A stretch of 42,355 nt of DNA, taken from positions 1 through 42,355 of the forward strand of contig PIVX01000014.1 in the NCBI GenBank assembly GCA_003353785.1, in the 5' to 3' direction. The stretch is from Gammaproteobacteria bacterium (GTDB lineage Bacteria > Pseudomonadota > Gammaproteobacteria > PIVX01). The notes under the pieces are model-generated. The model searched no databases and was not told the DNA's origin. It saw only the letters and a program-made list of their open reading frames with translations. Position numbers and translations under genes: made by a program. Of the stretch, positions 9,083 through 18,284 are shown piece by piece (positions within the stretch are counted from its first letter, which is position 1; the number at the start of each line of letters is the position of its first letter).

Positions 9083-12064
9083 ATGACATTAAATAATTTA
9101 AGAACAAAAAACTATAATCAGGGTTCAATTCATAAAGAAAAAGTTCTGCAATATCATATCATTGAAAAGCTTGTCCAAAATCAAGATTATATTCAAAGGC
9201 ATACAAATAACTTTGATCGTAAAATTGCTGTTGATAAAGAATTAGTTATTAAATTTGTTAAAGAAAGCCAGAAAGATGAGTGGCAAAAAATGGAAAAATA
9301 CTATTCTACTTCATCCTACGAAGAATTTTTCAAGCAACTTGAAAAAGCATTGAAGCAACGTGGTACTCTAGATGTTTTAAGACAAGGAATAAAGCTAATT
9401 CCTGGCATAAAATTTTCTCTTTGTTTCTTTAAGCCAGCATCAAATCTAACAGAACAACTATCCAAAGATTTTCAACAAAACATTTTAAGTGTTGTTGATG
9501 AGTTAAGATATAGTGCTCGTAATAATAATAAGATAGATCTTGTTTTATTTGTAAATGGGATTGCGCTTGTAACAATAGAATGTAAGAATCTTGTTACGGG
9601 TACTACTTTTAAGCATGCAGAAAAACAATATATCAAAGAGAGATCCCCTGCCGGCGAGCCTCTTTTGACTTTTAAAAGGGGTGCTCTGGTTCATTTTGCT
9701 GTAGATGAAGATATGGTCTCAATTACTACCAGACTTATGAATGGTAAAACCAAGTTTTTACCATTTAATCGTGGTTTGAATGGTGGGGCTGGTAACCCTG
9801 ATATAAAAGATGAGTTTCGTATTGCCTACCTATATCAAAATTTAAGAGGCTGCCAGGCAATATTTTCTCGTGATATTCTGCTAGATATCATTGGTAAGTT
9901 TATTCATCTAGAGAAGAAAAAATCTACAGAGGCAATGATATTTCCTCGTTTTCACCAGCTAGATTGCATATTAAAAATATTGAATCATGCTAAGAAATTT
10001 AAAGCTGGGAAAAGTTATTTAATTCAACATTCTGCTGGTTCAGGAAAATCGAACACTATTAGTTGGTTATCTCATCGTCTGAGTAATTTACATGATGACA
10101 ATGATGATTCGGTGTTTCATAGTGTTATAGTTATAACTGATAGGGTTATTTTGGATCGTCAATTACAAAATACTATTTCTAAATTTGAGCATATTAAAGG
10201 CGTGGTAAAAAAAATAGATGGAAGTTCACATCAGTTAAAGGAAGCAATAGAGGCTGGAGCAAAAATTATTGTCACCACAATTCACAAATTTTCAACTGAT
10301 CATTTAAGAGAAGTTAGTTTACAAAATAAACGAAATTTTGCCATCATAATTGATGAAGCTCATGGGTCTCAATCTGGTAAAAGAGCAAGTCATTTATCAA
10401 ATGTTTTATCTAGGAATGATAAAAAAACAGAAGTAGAAGATATTATTGCTGATTATCAGCAAAGAAGAGGTTCTCAAAAAAACACTAGTTATTTTGCTTT
10501 CACTGCAACTCCAAAAAATATAACTCTAGAAAGATTTGGTGCTAAAGATTTTAAAGCATTGCCAAGAGCATTTCATATTTATTCAATGAAACAAGCAATT
10601 GAAGAGGGCTTTATTCTTGATGTCTTGCAAAATTATATTACTTATAAAACTTACTATAAGTTAGAAAAAGCAATTAATAATGATCCAGAGTTAAGCGGCA
10701 GAAAAGCTTATCCAAGAGTTGCTAGATTTGCTTCACTGCATCCAACTGCACTTGCCCAAAAAGTCGAAGTAATTGTAGAGCATTTCCGTCGTCACGTAAA
10801 AAATGAATTATCAGGCAATGCTAAAGCTATGGTGATAACTCAAAGTCGTGAACATGCCTTTAGATATTATCAGACAATTAAAAAATACATTAAGGATAAA
10901 AATTATCTTAACATTAGAACCCTAGTTGCTTTTTCTGGGGAATTAAATATTGATGGAAATTCTTATAACGAAAGTAGATTAAATGATTTTTCTGAAAGTG
11001 CTTTGCCAGGAAAATTTGATGAGATTAATTATAAATTGCTAATTGTGGCAGAAAAATATCAGACTGGCTTTGATCAGCCTAAATTATGTGCTATGTATAT
11101 TGATCATAAATTAAGTGGTCTGCAAGCAGTCCAAACTTTGTCAAGACTTAATAGAATATTTCCAAATAAGGAAAATACTTTTATTTTAGATTTCCAAAAT
11201 GAAGTAGAAGATATAAAAGAAGCCTTTAAACCATTTTTTGAAACAGCATTTATTGAAGAAATTTCTGATCCGAATCAAATTTATGAACTTGAGGGTAGAA
11301 TAAAGACGTATGGAATTATTGATGAAAATGAAATAAATAGGTTTGCTGAAATTTATTATAAAAACAGAAACCTTAATTCCGATGACAGAATAAATCTAGA
11401 AAAATTAATTAGAAGTGCAGTTGAAAGATTTAAATATGAAGAAGATGAAGGAAGACAGGAAGAGTATCGGCAGCTTTTAAAAAGCTATATACGTTTTTAC
11501 TTATTTATTTCACAGGTGATGTGTCTGTATGATACCTCGCTAGAAAAATTATTCTCTTACTCTTCTTGGCTTGTCAAGCTTTTGCCAAATAGACAAATAC
11601 CACCTGATGTTGAAATTACTGATAGCATGATAAGGTTAAAAGCATTTAGGATTGAAAAAAAAGAACAATGTAATGCTTCATTGTCAAGTGGTTCTGGAAA
11701 AGAGTTATCTCCAATTAAAAATTTTGGAGCAAATAATCCAGTTGAGGATGAAGGGGAATCACTATCTAAAATAATAGAAAATTTTAATCAAAGGCACGCA
11801 ACTTCTTTTTCGGAAGATGATTTCATAAAATATGAAAGAGTGAATAAAGAAATTTTAAATTCTGATTTAAGAGAGATGCTTTATAACAATCCTCCAGATG
11901 TGGTTTATGGAGCATTTTCACAAGCATTCTTTCAAGTATTTCTCAAGCATTCTCACAGAGAAAATGAATTACAGAATATAATAATGACGGATCCGGAATC
12001 AAGGGAACAGATAATAAAACATTTTTTTTGCAAGACTATAAAAAAAATTAGAAATACGGATTAA
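9083..12064 (+). CDS. hsdR: Type I restriction-modification system, endonuclease/translocase HsdR
   Basis: HsdR is the ATP-driven translocase and nuclease that cuts unmodified DNA. At 993 residues it is full length. The N-terminal PD-(D/E)xK nuclease has Asp152 (KIDLVLF) and Glu166-Cys-Lys168 (IECKN). The SF2 helicase core follows: Walker A HSAGSGKSNT at 316-325, the DEAH box at 424-427 (IIDEAHGSQSGK), motif III FAFTATPK near 470, and later helicase motifs AEKYQTGFDQP and QTLSRLNRIF. The C-terminal helical region (about 750-993) would bind the HsdM-HsdS core. The gene starts four bases after the hsdS stop. There are no frameshifts and all catalytic motifs are present, so the whole system looks functional in an otherwise decaying region. 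Confidence 0.95.
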   Translation: MTLNNLRTKNYNQGSIHKEKVLQYHIIEKLVQNQDYIQRHTNNFDRKIAVDKELVIKFVKESQKDEWQKMEKYYSTSSYEEFFKQLEKALKQRGTLDVLRQGIKLIPGIKFSLCFFKPASNLTEQLSKDFQQNILSVVDELRYSARNNNKIDLVLFVNGIALVTIECKNLVTGTTFKHAEKQYIKERSPAGEPLLTFKRGALVHFAVDEDMVSITTRLMNGKTKFLPFNRGLNGGAGNPDIKDEFRIAYLYQNLRGCQAIFSRDILLDIIGKFIHLEKKKSTEAMIFPRFHQLDCILKILNHAKKFKAGKSYLIQHSAGSGKSNTISWLSHRLSNLHDDNDDSVFHSVIVITDRVILDRQLQNTISKFEHIKGVVKKIDGSSHQLKEAIEAGAKIIVTTIHKFSTDHLREVSLQNKRNFAIIIDEAHGSQSGKRASHLSNVLSRNDKKTEVEDIIADYQQRRGSQKNTSYFAFTATPKNITLERFGAKDFKALPRAFHIYSMKQAIEEGFILDVLQNYITYKTYYKLEKAINNDPELSGRKAYPRVARFASLHPTALAQKVEVIVEHFRRHVKNELSGNAKAMVITQSREHAFRYYQTIKKYIKDKNYLNIRTLVAFSGELNIDGNSYNESRLNDFSESALPGKFDEINYKLLIVAEKYQTGFDQPKLCAMYIDHKLSGLQAVQTLSRLNRIFPNKENTFILDFQNEVEDIKEAFKPFFETAFIEEISDPNQIYELEGRIKTYGIIDENEINRFAEIYYKNRNLNSDDRINLEKLIRSAVERFKYEEDEGRQEEYRQLLKSYIRFYLFISQVMCLYDTSLEKLFSYSSWLVKLLPNRQIPPDVEITDSMIRLKAFRIEKKEQCNASLSSGSGKELSPIKNFGANNPVEDEGESLSKIIENFNQRHATSFSEDDFIKYERVNKEILNSDLREMLYNNPPDVVYGAFSQAFFQVFLKHSHRENELQNIIMTDPESREQIIKHFFCKTIKKIRNTD

Positions 12065-12235
12065 GCTATTATGTGGCAATATAAAATAACGAGAAAGGTA
12101 TAATGTATGGTTCAACCATTTTCTCAAATTACTGTAGCTATTTTTTTTGTTAAGGAAATAATCAAAAAAATTGTCGATGGTCGCGAGAGTATATTACATT
12201 ATGAATTTATTCTTTAAGGGTCCATGGTGATTAAT

Positions 12236-12653
12236 ATGGTAAAAAAAATGGTATTAGTTTGTTTGTTTTAAATTTAAATGTTTTTGCAAACAGCTTAGCT
12301 ATTAATGTTCAGAAGGGATAAAAATCTATTTTTGTTTAATAAAAGAATTTGAAGGTCTTGTTGGATTGTTTTCTGGTCGAGTGGTAAGTCATTATTGTAA
12401 AGATATTAATTTAACTAATAGAGAATTTAAAAAAACTGTAACTGAACCCCTGGAGTATCATGGAAATCAAAATATTAATTTTGTCAGAATATCAAAAGTG
12501 AATATAAGATTTAGAATTTCCATTAATGAAAGAGAAATTATGATACAAATTAGTTTTAGCTTATCAAATTTACACAATCCTAAGTTAGATGTATATGTTT
12601 TTAGAGATAAAATAAAGATAACAGAGTTGAAATATTATTATATTTTAATATAG
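12236..12653 (+). pseudogene. Frameshifted secreted-protein relic
   Basis: A signal-peptide start (MVKKMVLVCLF from ATG 12236) breaks at a TAA. The next frame continues it as LNLNVFANSLAINVQKG, which looks like the rest of the hydrophobic core plus a cleavage site. The third frame then stays open from about 12306 to 12653 with CSEGIKIYFCLIKEFEGLVG and a further 100 or so residues. Two successive frame changes in A- and T-rich runs would restore a protein of about 135 residues with a Sec signal, of the same style as the other short secreted proteins here. No family is recognised. The reconstruction is inference, and the last part alone might be expressed from the TTG at 12366. Confidence 0.5.
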
Positions 12654-12807
12654 GAATTAGCTAAAAAATATTTGAAATTAAAAAACTGTGCCATATAAGT
12701 GGTTTTAGGTTGATAGGATTAGTATATTCACCATTTGATATAGCAACAAACTTATTAATCCTCGTGTCTATTCCAATACTGCTAAATGTCCAAGATTAAA
12801 GAATCCT

Positions 12808-12834
12808 AAGTTGGAGTCAGTTTTGATGGAACCC
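12808..12834 (+). repeat. 27-bp dispersed repeat C, copy 1
   Basis: It matches 28515-28541 at 22 of 27 positions, with the identical core TTTTGA(C/T)GGAACCC. A shorter relative lies at 4406-4419. It could be an insertion-sequence end, since transposase relics lie near both full copies. Confidence 0.45.
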
Positions 12835-12976
12835 AAATTTGAAAATTCCTGTAGTGATTTATGGTTTATTCATTAAAGACTTATGTTATTTGGTGGAACT
12901 TGTGTAGAGATTTTGGCTGAGAACCTTACAGATATCTTTTGACCCATAACTAGACAATTTATGAACACTCTAATAA

Positions 12977-13005
12977 TTGATTAATATGTCTCTCTAGAAT
13001 ATAAT
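12977..13005 (+). promoter_or_regulatory. Sigma70-type promoter for the polysaccharide operon
   Basis: TTGATT (12977-12982) and TATAAT (13000-13005) are separated by 17 bases. The predicted transcript would start near 13012 and have a leader of about 180 bases before the ATG at 13196. The element resembles the promoter at 28467-28496 beyond the two hexamers, sharing TTGA(T/C)TAATAT and a TAGAAT just before the -10 hexamer. Confidence 0.6.
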
Positions 13006-13195
13006 ATTTATACATAATTGAATCAACATTTGTATGAAATAATAAGGAAGTCTAAATAAAATGCATGTTACAAATGAGTTTGGTAAATAAATAACACTTT
13101 TTAGGCTTTTATCTATACTTAACAGTAACCTATGAAATATAGAGAAAATATTCATGGTTTCAATAGAAAGACTAATAAATCATTAGCGTTTTGGT

Positions 13196-14311
13196 ATGAT
13201 CAATAAAAATCTCGTAATACACCCTAACAATAATTCTAATACAGAAAAAAATACTGATCTATTTATGCTATCAGTAGATACTGAATTAAAAATTGATAGA
13301 GTTGCGCCATCAAAATTATCAGATTTATGTATTCTAGGGAAACTTAACGGTAAAGAAATTGGTATACCTCTTATAATGCAACTACTGGAAGATAGAGGTA
13401 TGAGAGGAGTTTTTTTTATTGATATGCCATTTGTTTATATAATTGGAGAAAGTAAATTTAGGGAAATTATTGATCTAATTTTAGACAGAGGACATGATGT
13501 TCAAGTTCATCTGCATCCAGGCGGACTATCTTATTCAGAAAATAAAACTTTAATTAGGGCTGCTCGTAACTGGAGACAAACTGGTTCTGTAGAGTCCTTT
13601 AGGATTACACTAGAGCACTGTGTTGGTCTTTTTGAGAAGTACGTTAATTACTCTCCAATAGCTTTTAGAAATGGTGCATATCATTTTAAAAGAGAATATA
13701 TGGACGTATTAGCTAAATTAAATTTTAAATATGATTCTTCTTTTAACACTTTTAGAAATTGGCATGAAAAAACTGGTATTTGGGAAAGTTGTCGAACAAC
13801 TCCATATATGATGAATAATGGTATAATTGAATTTCCAGTAACTTGGGCATCTTTTCCTCTTATGGAGCATGTTCCCGGAAGAAAACAAAAAATAGTTACT
13901 GGCATTAACTGTGGATATATGGAAGATGAATTTGGTTCCTTCAGAAACTCTTTCGTTAACAGACAACATAGACCATCTATGTTCTTTATGGCGCTTATAC
14001 ATTCTTTTACTTTTATTCAACTGGAAATTTTAGAACTTGATGGTAAGAAAAAAAATGTATTTAGTGACAAAGAAGATCATAGAAGAATTAAGGTGTTAAA
14101 TTTATTATTGGATAAAATAGTAGAAATGCCGAGTATCGAAACAGTGACTTTTCTCGAACTTCAAAAAAGAAATTATACTCCGCCTACAAATAATTATTCA
14201 ATGGAGCCGTTTCCTCAATATCATAGAGATACTGATAAACATTCGTATGGATGGCTAAGAAAATATTCTGCTTCTTATTTAGCTAAATTAGAGAAAAACA
14301 GTAATGAGTAA
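13196..14311 (+). CDS. NodB-family polysaccharide deacetylase-like protein
   Basis: This family removes acetyl (or related) groups from carbohydrate chains, using a metal held by one Asp and two His. The 371-residue protein has the family start LFMLSVDTE (Asp28), the fold block GVFFIDMPFV, and RGHDVQVHLHPG with His105 and His107, matching the metal-binding strand of polysaccharide deacetylases. AFRNGAYHF (about residues 160-168) corresponds to the conserved Arg-containing loop. There is no signal peptide, so it acts in the cytoplasm, as expected when it modifies a lipid-linked glycan during assembly. It is the first gene of a five-gene operon and overlaps the next gene by eight bases. The exact substrate is unknown, and the His-x-His spacing is that of the subgroup with a VHLHP motif rather than chitin deacetylases. 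Confidence 0.8.
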   Translation: MINKNLVIHPNNNSNTEKNTDLFMLSVDTELKIDRVAPSKLSDLCILGKLNGKEIGIPLIMQLLEDRGMRGVFFIDMPFVYIIGESKFREIIDLILDRGHDVQVHLHPGGLSYSENKTLIRAARNWRQTGSVESFRITLEHCVGLFEKYVNYSPIAFRNGAYHFKREYMDVLAKLNFKYDSSFNTFRNWHEKTGIWESCRTTPYMMNNGIIEFPVTWASFPLMEHVPGRKQKIVTGINCGYMEDEFGSFRNSFVNRQHRPSMFFMALIHSFTFIQLEILELDGKKKNVFSDKEDHRRIKVLNLLLDKIVEMPSIETVTFLELQKRNYTPPTNNYSMEPFPQYHRDTDKHSYGWLRKYSASYLAKLEKNSNE

Positions 14312-15092
14312 TATGTTACATAATAATATAATGTCTAATATTGAACAAGACATGATGGCAGCTGACTTATTAATAAAAAAAGTTAAAAAATTATCTAATT
14401 ACTCTTGGGACAATAAAGATATACTAAATTTTGACTGTCATTGGGGAGAGCTTCTTTTGCAATTGTATAATGATAACCAGAACATAAAAAGTCTAACAGG
14501 AATTGATAAAATATCATATTGGGATAATTTAGATACAACAAACAAATTTATCAGAAATATATTTGATAATAAAATAAAATTGATATCAGGAAATATTATA
14601 CTAGATGACAAATTTCAAGATATTCAATTTGATACTATTATTTCTTCAAAATCATTACATTGCTTTTCTGCTAATCATCTTGAGAAAATAATGGATCTTT
14701 TTTATAAATATTTACGACCAGGTGGGGACATTTTTATAAATGTAAAAACTTTTTTTACTAAAAATATAAATACATTAAAAATAAATACCCCTTATGCTCA
14801 TCTTTTGTTCCCGCAGCATGAGATAATTAAGTATTTAAATAATAAAGATATTGAAAGTATTTTACCGTTTACAGGAAGTACATTCATTAACTTGCTTAGA
14901 CAAGCTGGCTTTAATATTAAAGCCGTTGAACGAGATAAAGTATCAGACTCATCTGAATTTCTCAAAAAACATGCATCAAAACTAAGAGTGTATAATAAAC
15001 AAGAGTTTGAAACAGCTGAGATACTAATTAATGGTGTAAAACCTGATAATGAAATAGATTTGGAAAAGCATTTTATAGGTGAAAAATGTTAG
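14304..15092 (+). CDS. SAM-dependent methyltransferase, first of a sister pair
   Basis: This is a class I methyltransferase of 262 residues. The SAM-binding motif I is the unusual LNFDCHWGELLL (about residues 45-56), where the classic form is LDxGCGxG. The motif IV region is FDTIISSKSLHCFSANHLEK and the post-motif block is YLRPGGDIFINV. The same Cys-His-Trp-Gly core occurs in the next gene (DWGCHWG), so the two are probably diverged duplicates. Here the first Gly of motif I is lost (FDC instead of DWGC), which may weaken SAM binding. It overlaps the deacetylase gene by eight bases and the next gene by seven, so the three are translationally coupled. A role in methylating a surface sugar is inferred from the neighbours. 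Confidence 0.75.
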   Translation: MSNMLHNNIMSNIEQDMMAADLLIKKVKKLSNYSWDNKDILNFDCHWGELLLQLYNDNQNIKSLTGIDKISYWDNLDTTNKFIRNIFDNKIKLISGNIILDDKFQDIQFDTIISSKSLHCFSANHLEKIMDLFYKYLRPGGDIFINVKTFFTKNINTLKINTPYAHLLFPQHEIIKYLNNKDIESILPFTGSTFINLLRQAGFNIKAVERDKVSDSSEFLKKHASKLRVYNKQEFETAEILINGVKPDNEIDLEKHFIGEKC

Positions 15093-15892
15093 ATTATTTT
15101 GAACAAGAAATATTCCCAAGAAAAACGCTCGAATTATGGGAAAATATTTATACAAAATATTGCTTAGAATTTGATAAAGCAGTGATTTTAGATTGGGGAT
15201 GTCACTGGGGATATTTAATAAAGCATATCCAAGAGACTTTCTCTCCTAGCTTATTGATAGGGAATGATATAAATGAATATTGGAGTAAACTCCAAAAAAA
15301 ACATGGTTGGGATTACAAGAAATCTAATAATATAAGATTTACTTTAGGAGAATTAAATGATATAGAAATACCGTCTCACAGGAAACTTGATTATATATTA
15401 TGTAGCTATACCTTGCAGTATATGCATGTTGAACAACTATGCATGAATTTGAAACAAGCTTATTCACTATTAAAACCTGGAGGTATGTTAATATGCTGTA
15501 TTCAACTATATGGATCATGTAACAATAATGATAATACTCAGTGGTTTAACTTATCTTATTTGCATATAATAACAGGTAGTAGAAAAATATCTAAATTCCT
15601 TAAAAATAAAGGGATATCTTATCCTTATATTAATTATCTGACTCCGTCATCATATTTTGCTATATTTGCCCAGATAGGTTTTGAAGTTTTAAATTATGAT
15701 CTGAAAATGAGTTTGAGCAAAGATAATTATGAGAAAGACTATTATGAATACTTACAGACAGAAAAATCATGGACTTCTGATGAAGAGTTGATGTGCAACG
15801 AAATGTTTGTTCAACTAGTTAAGCCAATTGAAGCTAATGAATTAGAGATTATTGCTCCCATTATTAGAACGACCAACTGGGATATTTTATAA
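15086..15892 (+). CDS. SAM-dependent methyltransferase, second of a sister pair
   Basis: This is a class I methyltransferase of 268 residues. Motif I is VILDWGCHWGYLIKHI (about residues 34-49), the acidic end of strand 2 is IGNDINEYW, the motif IV region is LDYILCSYTLQYMH, and LLKPGGMLICCIQLYG follows. Unlike its neighbour, it keeps the full DxGCxxG SAM-binding loop, so it is more likely to be active. It starts inside the previous gene and ends six bases before the glycosyltransferase gene. The C-terminal part (SSYFAIFAQIGFEVLNYDLK) has the usual closing strands. The substrate is probably a sugar or glycolipid of the same pathway, an inference from context only. Confidence 0.8.
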   Translation: MLDYFEQEIFPRKTLELWENIYTKYCLEFDKAVILDWGCHWGYLIKHIQETFSPSLLIGNDINEYWSKLQKKHGWDYKKSNNIRFTLGELNDIEIPSHRKLDYILCSYTLQYMHVEQLCMNLKQAYSLLKPGGMLICCIQLYGSCNNNDNTQWFNLSYLHIITGSRKISKFLKNKGISYPYINYLTPSSYFAIFAQIGFEVLNYDLKMSLSKDNYEKDYYEYLQTEKSWTSDEELMCNEMFVQLVKPIEANELEIIAPIIRTTNWDIL

Positions 15893-15898
15893 GAGTGT

Positions 15899-18259
15899 AT
15901 GTTTAAAAAGTTATTAAAAAAAATATTCTATATTTATCGTACTCTTATTCGTAGAAAAATACTGTATGATGCCAGCAGATATATTAAAAAAAATGGCACT
16001 AATGGAATAAAAAAATGGAAAGAAAATCGGGTTAATAAAGGATATTCTTCTTTAGAGTTAAATACAATACTCTTTAGACTGTTAAAAGATTCTCATGTTT
16101 ATGATGCTATAGAATTTGGAGAAGCTGTTGTCGCTATCGAGAAGAAAATGAAATTCATGAAGGTTTTAGCTATTCGTTATAAAAGGATTGGTGATTTTGA
16201 AAAACATGATACCCTAATTAAAGAAATTGATGAAATACAGGATAAAGAGTTACTTGAATTTGATGAAAAAAGCCATAGGAATAGTACTTATTATCTTGAT
16301 TTACAGAAATTTAAAAAAAATCTTCTATCTGCTATAAGTAGCGATACGATTAAAGATTTTTTATTTAAAAATAATACCTTAATTAGAGATGATATAGAAT
16401 TATCAAAAATAATTTTTTCAATTATAAAAGACGTCGACACTAGTCTTTCTATAAAATATGGGATGGATTATTTTTATGCTAAAGGTTCTGCTGATAAAGA
16501 ATTTACATCTGTTTTAACTAGAAGACTAGAAAAATTAGAGAAATATGAAAAAATTCTTAAAATATATAAGACCATGTATTCTTTAGCTAATAAAAAAATG
16601 CGTCCTAAATACCTAAATAGTATTATAAAATATATAGCAAAATTATATAGCAAGCAAATTCACAATAATATTGAAGACTCTATTAACAACATCATTAATG
16701 AGTTACCTAGTAATATAGAAAATAAAAATGTATATACATATAAAATTATATTTCTAGCAGTTTATAAAGAGGAAAAATATCATAATATAGCAATAAATTA
16801 TGCTGAAGAATATTTAGCACATTTTCGAGATTCATCCTTCGCTTTATTGTTAAGTGAGGTATATTTTCGTCGTGGACTAATTAATAAAGCTTTGAATACA
16901 GACCAACTTGATATGTCAAAAGCTAAGCATAAAAATCGAATCATTAGGTATGGAGTATTTAAAAAATTATTAGATGAAGGCTTTAGGCTACCAGAAAAAG
17001 CAATAGATAAAAAACATAAATTAAATAAAAATGTTTTGTATTGTCTTCATAATTCACTGCCATATAATTCTGGAGGTTATGCAACTCGTTCACATGGACT
17101 AGCAAAAGGTATTCAATTAATGGGATGGAACATTCAAATAGTATCCAGACTAGGATATCCACAAGATAAGTCGTTATTTGTTAATAAAGATGTATCAAAA
17201 GTCAATCCGATAGATTGTATTGATGGGATCTATTATAACAGACTTATTAATCCTGAAAACCCTTTTGGCGTTGCATTATTCAATCAATACTTGCAGGAGT
17301 ACTGTGAAAAACTAGAAAATCTAGCAAGGGAGCTTGATATTAGTATTATTCATGGAGCATCAAATTTCATAAATGGAATTGCAGCAAACTATGTGGCAAG
17401 GAAATTAAGGATCAAGAGCATTTATGAAATCAGAGGGCTATGGGAAATTACCAGAATATCTCGACAGCCTGAATGGGGAGATAGTGATTATTTTAAAATG
17501 GTAAGCCGGTTAGAGACTGAAGCAGCGAATAATGCTGATGCAGTAATAACAATTACGCATTCTTTAAAGAATCTGATGATTTCACGCGGCGTGCCAGAAT
17601 CAAAGATCTCTGTTATTTCTAATGGAGTAAATACACAACGTTTTTTGCCTCGCTCTAAGGATGTAGAACTTGCAGAAGAACTTAAAATACAAAACAAAAC
17701 AGTTATTGGATATATTGGTTCCGTAGTAAATTACGAAGGGCTTGAATATTTAGTCAAAGCTGCTAATCTACTTATAACTTGGGGTATTAAAGATTTTGTC
17801 GTTATAATTGTTGGTGATGGTAATGTATTAGAAGAAATTAAGAGCTTATCGAATCAATTAGGACTTAGTAATATATTTCACTTTATTGGGAGAGTTCCTC
17901 ATGAAAGTGTCGAGAGTTATTATTCTCTTGTAGATATAGCACCTTTCCCCAGAAAAGGGGTTGATGTCTGTGAAATAGTTTCACCGCTAAAACCATTTGA
18001 AGCAATGAGTATGGAGAAAGCAGTTGTAGCATCTGACGTAAATGCGCTAAAAGAAATAATAGATGATAATAGGACCGGTCTACTATTTGAGAAAGATAAT
18101 CCGGAAGATTTAGCTTATAAACTAAAACTACTAATTAAGAATAAAGAATTAGTAAAAACTCTTGGTAGGAACGCTAGAACATGGGTAAAAACAAAGAAAG
18201 ACTGGAAAAAATTATCTGGGGAAATATCAAAAATATACGATAATATATTAAGTATCTAA
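15899..18259 (+). CDS. GT4-family glycosyltransferase with long N-terminal helical extension
   Basis: The C-terminal half (about residues 375-786) is a retaining GT-B glycosyltransferase of family 4. It has an acceptor domain with NSGGYATRSHGLAKGIQLMG, the linker SVISNGVNTQRFLP, and a donor domain with VIGYIGSVVNYEGLEYLVKA, IIVGDGNVLEEI, HFIGRV and EIVSPLKPFEAM. In that last motif Glu692 and Glu701 correspond to the two glutamates that bind the nucleotide-sugar. The first 370 or so residues are Lys-rich, mostly helical and TPR-like in feel, far beyond a usual GT4 of about 400 residues; they may organise the complex or bind the chain. There is no signal peptide or membrane span. It starts six bases after the methyltransferase stop. 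Activity is likely; the sugar donor is unknown. Confidence 0.85.
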   Translation: MFKKLLKKIFYIYRTLIRRKILYDASRYIKKNGTNGIKKWKENRVNKGYSSLELNTILFRLLKDSHVYDAIEFGEAVVAIEKKMKFMKVLAIRYKRIGDFEKHDTLIKEIDEIQDKELLEFDEKSHRNSTYYLDLQKFKKNLLSAISSDTIKDFLFKNNTLIRDDIELSKIIFSIIKDVDTSLSIKYGMDYFYAKGSADKEFTSVLTRRLEKLEKYEKILKIYKTMYSLANKKMRPKYLNSIIKYIAKLYSKQIHNNIEDSINNIINELPSNIENKNVYTYKIIFLAVYKEEKYHNIAINYAEEYLAHFRDSSFALLLSEVYFRRGLINKALNTDQLDMSKAKHKNRIIRYGVFKKLLDEGFRLPEKAIDKKHKLNKNVLYCLHNSLPYNSGGYATRSHGLAKGIQLMGWNIQIVSRLGYPQDKSLFVNKDVSKVNPIDCIDGIYYNRLINPENPFGVALFNQYLQEYCEKLENLARELDISIIHGASNFINGIAANYVARKLRIKSIYEIRGLWEITRISRQPEWGDSDYFKMVSRLETEAANNADAVITITHSLKNLMISRGVPESKISVISNGVNTQRFLPRSKDVELAEELKIQNKTVIGYIGSVVNYEGLEYLVKAANLLITWGIKDFVVIIVGDGNVLEEIKSLSNQLGLSNIFHFIGRVPHESVESYYSLVDIAPFPRKGVDVCEIVSPLKPFEAMSMEKAVVASDVNALKEIIDDNRTGLLFEKDNPEDLAYKLKLLIKNKELVKTLGRNARTWVKTKKDWKKLSGEISKIYDNILSI

Positions 18260-18284
18260 CTAATTGAATACTTTGGAATTAACA

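Larger units (their letters stand above)
12654..13195. other. Gene-free stretch with promoter and possible transposase relic
   Basis: No intact gene is seen. On the minus strand, about 12665-12780 is open and contains GIDTRINKFVAISNGEYTNP, which faintly recalls the TTKIHALVD region of IS5-type transposases; I do not annotate it as a gene. The stretch also holds the repeat at 12808 and the promoter at 12977, listed separately. Confidence 0.35.

Noticed and set aside
12665..12780. Possible IS5-type transposase trace on the minus strand
   Set aside because: Only about 20 residues recall the family and no catalytic motif remains; too weak to list as a pseudogene.
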